Shown here piece by piece: positions 61,379-64,000 of a stretch of 64,000 bases of DNA (position 1 is its first letter; the number at the start of each line of letters is the position of its first letter). The DNA comes from Methylobacterium sp. WL1 (GTDB lineage: Bacteria; Pseudomonadota; Alphaproteobacteria; Rhizobiales; Beijerinckiaceae). A program made the translations under genes and the position numbers. The DNA lies in assembly GCF_008000895.1 (NCBI RefSeq), contig NZ_CP042823.1, positions 186,001 to 250,000 of the forward strand. Reading direction: 5' to 3'. Under the pieces are notes generated by a model. That model did no database searches, had not been told where the DNA came from, and worked only from the letters and a program-made list of their open reading frames with translations.

Positions 61379-61796
61379 GCGAGCGGGGACTCCACACAGG
61401 CGCCTTGAGGCATCCGTGAACGCGGCTTGCTCACGCCGCGGGAGAATTCCCGCCGCCATTCGGGGGCGCCTGAGGCGTGCCTGGGATCCAGAGACGCCGA
61501 GGACGCAAGTGCTTGACGCGGCGGTGATTATGGATCCCGGGTTCCGCTTCGCGACCGCGGGATGACGGGAATAATGTTCGCGCCTCGGTGAACCTTCAAA
61601 CCTGCAGGGGGCATGTTCCTCACGCGCTCGGTTTGGCGTCCAAACCATCCCCCGCAGGCAAACCCGGCCCCAACTCTGCTTCAGGCTCCTGCCAGCCCTC
61701 AGGAATCCGCCCCTCGCATGCGCTGGGGAACCTCTCTATAAGCCGCGCTTCGCGCGTCATGCGCGATCGCACGACGAACGTGCGCGGAGAGAGGTC
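61379..61796. other. Intergenic region upstream of the DAHP synthase gene
   Basis: No gene. It holds a repeat element (61481-61563) and, downstream, the likely aro promoter region near 61700-61790. Confidence 0.4.
61481..61563. repeat. Second palindromic intergenic repeat
   Basis: CTGGGATCCA (61481-61490) pairs 9 of 10 with TGGATCCCGG (61531-61540), and ATCCCG (61534) with CGGGAT (61558). This GGATCCCGGG / GCGGGATGACGG type is a common short repeat of Rhizobiales intergenic regions. Confidence 0.5.
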
Positions 61797-63179
61797 ATGG
61801 CCGAGCGTTGGACACCGAAGAACTGGCGGAACCTGCCGATCCAGCAGGTCCCCGCCTATCCGGATTCGGCAGCGCTGCAGGCGGTCGAGGCCCAGATCGC
61901 GAGCTTTCCGCCGCTGGTTTTTGCCGGTGAGGCACGCAAACTGAAGACGGCGCTCGGGCGCGTCGCGGCGGGCGAGGCCTTCCTGCTCCAGGGCGGCGAC
62001 TGCGCCGAGAGCTTCGACGAGCATTCGGCCGACAACATCCGCGACTTCTTCCGGGTGTTCCTGCAGATGGCGATGGTGCTCACCTTTGCGGGCGGCTCGC
62101 CCGTGGTGAAGGTCGGGCGTATCGCCGGCCAGTTCGCCAAGCCGCGCTCGTCCCCCACCGAGACCCTCGATGGCGTGAGCCTGCCGAGCTACCGCGGCGA
62201 CATCGTCAACGGCATCGGCTTCACGGAGGAGGCCCGCACGCCGGATCCGCGCCGTCAGGTCGAGGCTTACCGGCAATCGGCCGCGACCCTGAACCTGCTG
62301 CGCGCCTTCGCCACCGGCGGCTACGCCAACCTGGAGAACGCGCACCGCTGGATGCTGGGCTTCGTGAAGGATTCGCCGCAATCCTCGCGCTACCAGGATG
62401 TCGCCGGCCGCATGACCGACGCGCTCGACTTCATGCGGGCGATCGGCATCAACCCGGAAACCCACCCTGAGGTGCGGACCACCGATTTCTACACCAGCCA
62501 CGAGGCCCTGCTGCTCGGCTACGAGGAGGCGCTGACCCGCGTCGACTCGACCACGGGCGATTGGTACGCGACCTCCGGGCACATGCTGTGGATCGGCGAC
62601 CGCACGCGGCAGCCGGACCATGCGCATGTCGAATACGCCCGCGGGATCAAGAACCCGATCGGCCTGAAATGCGGTCCGTCCATGCAGGCGGACGGCCTGA
62701 TCCGGCTGGTCGATCAGTTGAACCCGGAGAACGAGCCCGGCCGGCTCAGCCTGATCTGCCGGTTCGGCGCCGACAAGGTCGGCGACCACCTTCCGGGCCT
62801 GATCCGGGCGGTCGAGCGGGAAGGGCGATCGGTGGTCTGGATCTGCGACCCGATGCACGGCAACACCGTCGCGGCGGGCCGCTACAAGACCCGGCCGTTC
62901 GACCGGGTGATGGAGGAGATCGAGGGCTTCTTCGGCGTCCACCGGGCCGAGGGCACGTTCGCGGGCGGCATCCACCTCGAGATGACCGGCAAGGACGTGA
63001 CCGAGTGCACCGGCGGCGCCCGGGCGCTCACGGCCGACGACCTGCAGGACCGCTACCACACCTACTGTGACCCGCGCCTCAACGCCGAGCAGGCGCTGGA
63101 GGTGGCGTTCCGCACGGCCGAGCTGGTCAAGACCGAGCGGAGCCACATCGAGCGCCCGCGCCTCGACGCGGCCGAGTAA
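61797..63179 (+). CDS. Class II (plant-type) DAHP synthase
   Basis: The 460-residue enzyme makes 3-deoxy-D-arabino-heptulosonate-7-phosphate from PEP and erythrose-4-phosphate, first step of aromatic amino-acid synthesis. It has [91 protein letters not shown], and [14 protein letters not shown]. These are hallmarks of the class II enzyme, so it is not homologous to E. coli AroG. The start ATG has GAGAGG upstream. Confidence 0.95.
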   Translation: MAERWTPKNWRNLPIQQVPAYPDSAALQAVEAQIASFPPLVFAGEARKLKTALGRVAAGEAFLLQGGDCAESFDEHSADNIRDFFRVFLQMAMVLTFAGGSPVVKVGRIAGQFAKPRSSPTETLDGVSLPSYRGDIVNGIGFTEEARTPDPRRQVEAYRQSAATLNLLRAFATGGYANLENAHRWMLGFVKDSPQSSRYQDVAGRMTDALDFMRAIGINPETHPEVRTTDFYTSHEALLLGYEEALTRVDSTTGDWYATSGHMLWIGDRTRQPDHAHVEYARGIKNPIGLKCGPSMQADGLIRLVDQLNPENEPGRLSLICRFGADKVGDHLPGLIRAVEREGRSVVWICDPMHGNTVAAGRYKTRPFDRVMEEIEGFFGVHRAEGTFAGGIHLEMTGKDVTECTGGARALTADDLQDRYHTYCDPRLNAEQALEVAFRTAELVKTERSHIERPRLDAAE

Positions 63180-63186
63180 GGCGCCA

Positions 63187-63213
63187 ATCCCTCCCCCGCG
63201 CCGGGGGAGGGAT
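63187..63213. terminator. Hairpin between convergent DAHP synthase and EAL genes
   Basis: An 11-bp perfect stem (ATCCCTCCCCC / GGGGGAGGGAT) with a 5-base loop lies between the two stop codons. It could serve both directions, though T runs are poor. Confidence 0.55.
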
Positions 63214-63217
63214 GCTT

Positions 63218-64000
63218 TCAGGCGATCGCCCGGGCGGCGCCGTTCCAGCGCTGGATGACCTCGCTGACTTGGGAGACCGGAACCGGCCGGCTGATCAGGT
63301 AGCCCTGGACCTCGTCGCAGCCTTCGGCGCGCAGATGCGCGAGCTGCGCTTCCGTCTCCACACCCTCGGCGGTGGTGGTCATGCCGAGGCTGGAGCCCAG
63401 CCCGATCACCGCCCGGACGATGAAGTCGGTCCCGTCCTTCACGCACAGGTCGCGCACGAAGGACTGGTCGATCTTGATCTTGTCGAACGGGAAGCTGCGC
63501 AGGTAGCTCAGCGACGAGTAGCCGGTGCCGAAATCGTCCATCGAGACCCGCACGCCGAGCGCCTTCAGGCTGTGCAGGATCGCGGTGGTCGCGCCGGGAT
63601 TGGCCACCAGCACCGATTCGGTGATCTCCAGCTCCAGGCGGCGGCCGGGCAGGCCGGTCCGGCGGAGGGCCTCGCGCACCGCGGTGACGAGGCTCGCCGA
63701 GGTGAACTGCACCGCAGAGACGTTCACCGCTACCTTGAGCCCGTCCGGCCAGCGGGCGGCCTCCTCGCAGGCCCGGCGGAGAACCCATTCGCCGAGCGGG
63801 ACGATCAGGCCCAGCTCCTCGGCGATCGGGATGAACTCGGCGGGCGAGACGAAGCCGCGGGTCGGATGGTCCCAGCGCAGCAACGCCTCGAAGCCGCAGA
63901 TTCGGTCCGTGTCGAGGCTGTAAATCGGTTGGTAATAGACCTCGAACGCCTCGCGGATCAGCGCGTCGCGCAAATCGCGCTCCAAGAGCCGCCGCGCCTG
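63218..64000 (-). CDS. EAL-domain c-di-GMP phosphodiesterase, C-terminal part, cut by the window edge
   Basis: The visible 260 residues form an EAL domain. It keeps FEALLRW (catalytic Glu), VNVSAVQF, ELEITES, DDFGTGYSSLSYLR (metal Asp pair and loop 6), IKIDQSFV and AEGVET, so it should hydrolyse c-di-GMP to pGpG. The frame stays open to the edge; the preceding QARRLLERDLRDALI is the linker usual after a GGDEF domain, so the full protein is probably a GGDEF-EAL or sensor-EAL fusion. A TTG at 63985 lies inside the linker and is not the true start. Confidence 0.9.
   Translation of the reverse strand, partial: QARRLLERDLRDALIREAFEVYYQPIYSLDTDRICGFEALLRWDHPTRGFVSPAEFIPIAEELGLIVPLGEWVLRRACEEAARWPDGLKVAVNVSAVQFTSASLVTAVREALRRTGLPGRRLELEITESVLVANPGATTAILHSLKALGVRVSMDDFGTGYSSLSYLRSFPFDKIKIDQSFVRDLCVKDGTDFIVRAVIGLGSSLGMTTTAEGVETEAQLAHLRAEGCDEVQGYLISRPVPVSQVSEVIQRWNGAARAIA

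Overview
The window is GC-rich alphaproteobacterial chromosome, most likely Methylobacterium or a close relative (Methylobacteriaceae). The reasons are the B12-dependent ribonucleotide reductase NrdJ as a single very large gene, an NDUFA12-type complex I subunit next to a DUF2155 gene and aat/accC/accB, VirA/VirG-like and MHYT-type signalling proteins, a small secreted protein with GCG/CR-type repeats, and short palindromic repeats of the kind common in Rhizobiales. No rRNA, tRNA, CRISPR array, prophage or intact insertion sequence was seen. The assignment is by inspection of protein motifs only.

Layout. 1-5.3 kb: purine catabolism, with the start of a urate oxidase gene at the left edge, divergent from an operon of a FAD subunit, a fused 2Fe-2S/molybdopterin xanthine dehydrogenase-type subunit and an AzgA-like purine permease. 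5.5-6.8 kb: a class III nucleotide cyclase with a small exported protein. 7.1-12.8 kb: a leftward group of cytochrome P450 (broken by one in-frame stop), a remnant of a glycosyltransferase, an alpha/beta hydrolase, a Bcr/CflA-type MFS exporter and an intact GT1 glycosyltransferase. This looks like a decaying secondary-metabolite tailoring/export cassette. 13.5-28.1 kb: a signalling island made of a VirG-like regulator, a dihaem cytochrome c peroxidase and a VirA-like kinase in one operon, two paralogous hybrid kinases in tandem (MHYT-PAS and GAF-GAF-PAS inputs), and a divergent KaiC-like ATPase coupled to another hybrid kinase. 28.1-35.2 kb: a sparsely coding stretch of small exported, membrane or hypothetical proteins, plus WrbA, a VOC protein and a PilZ protein. 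35.8-38.4 kb: a DUF938 methyltransferase, an SDR and a DUF808 membrane protein. 38.6-43.5 kb: a divergent RND efflux pair and a small BamE-like secreted protein. 44-48 kb: NrdJ with a good promoter, a terminator and candidate NrdR sites. 48.2-63.2 kb: mostly housekeeping genes (NDUFA12, DUF2155, aat, accC, accB, a DsbA-like protein, DUF1345, an aminotransferase, gph, rpiA, DUF2059, an O-antigen ligase, gor, a stand-alone sigma-1.1-like protein and class II DAHP synthase). The right edge cuts an EAL-domain protein.

How the genes fit together. XDH, uricase and the permease would import purines and oxidise them to 5-hydroxyisourate. The kinases at 13-28 kb form a dense sensory block in which the VirA/VirG-like pair brackets a periplasmic peroxidase, suggesting redox or peroxide-linked sensing. 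AccB and AccC are the biotin carrier and biotin carboxylase of acetyl-CoA carboxylase. AroG, RpiA, Gph and Gor serve core carbon and redox metabolism. The most interesting candidates are the VirG-peroxidase-VirA operon with a vir-box-like palindrome upstream, the KaiC-kinase pair, the free-standing sigma-1.1-like protein, a perfect TTAA-N7-TTAA CtrA-type site, and the nonsense-interrupted P450.
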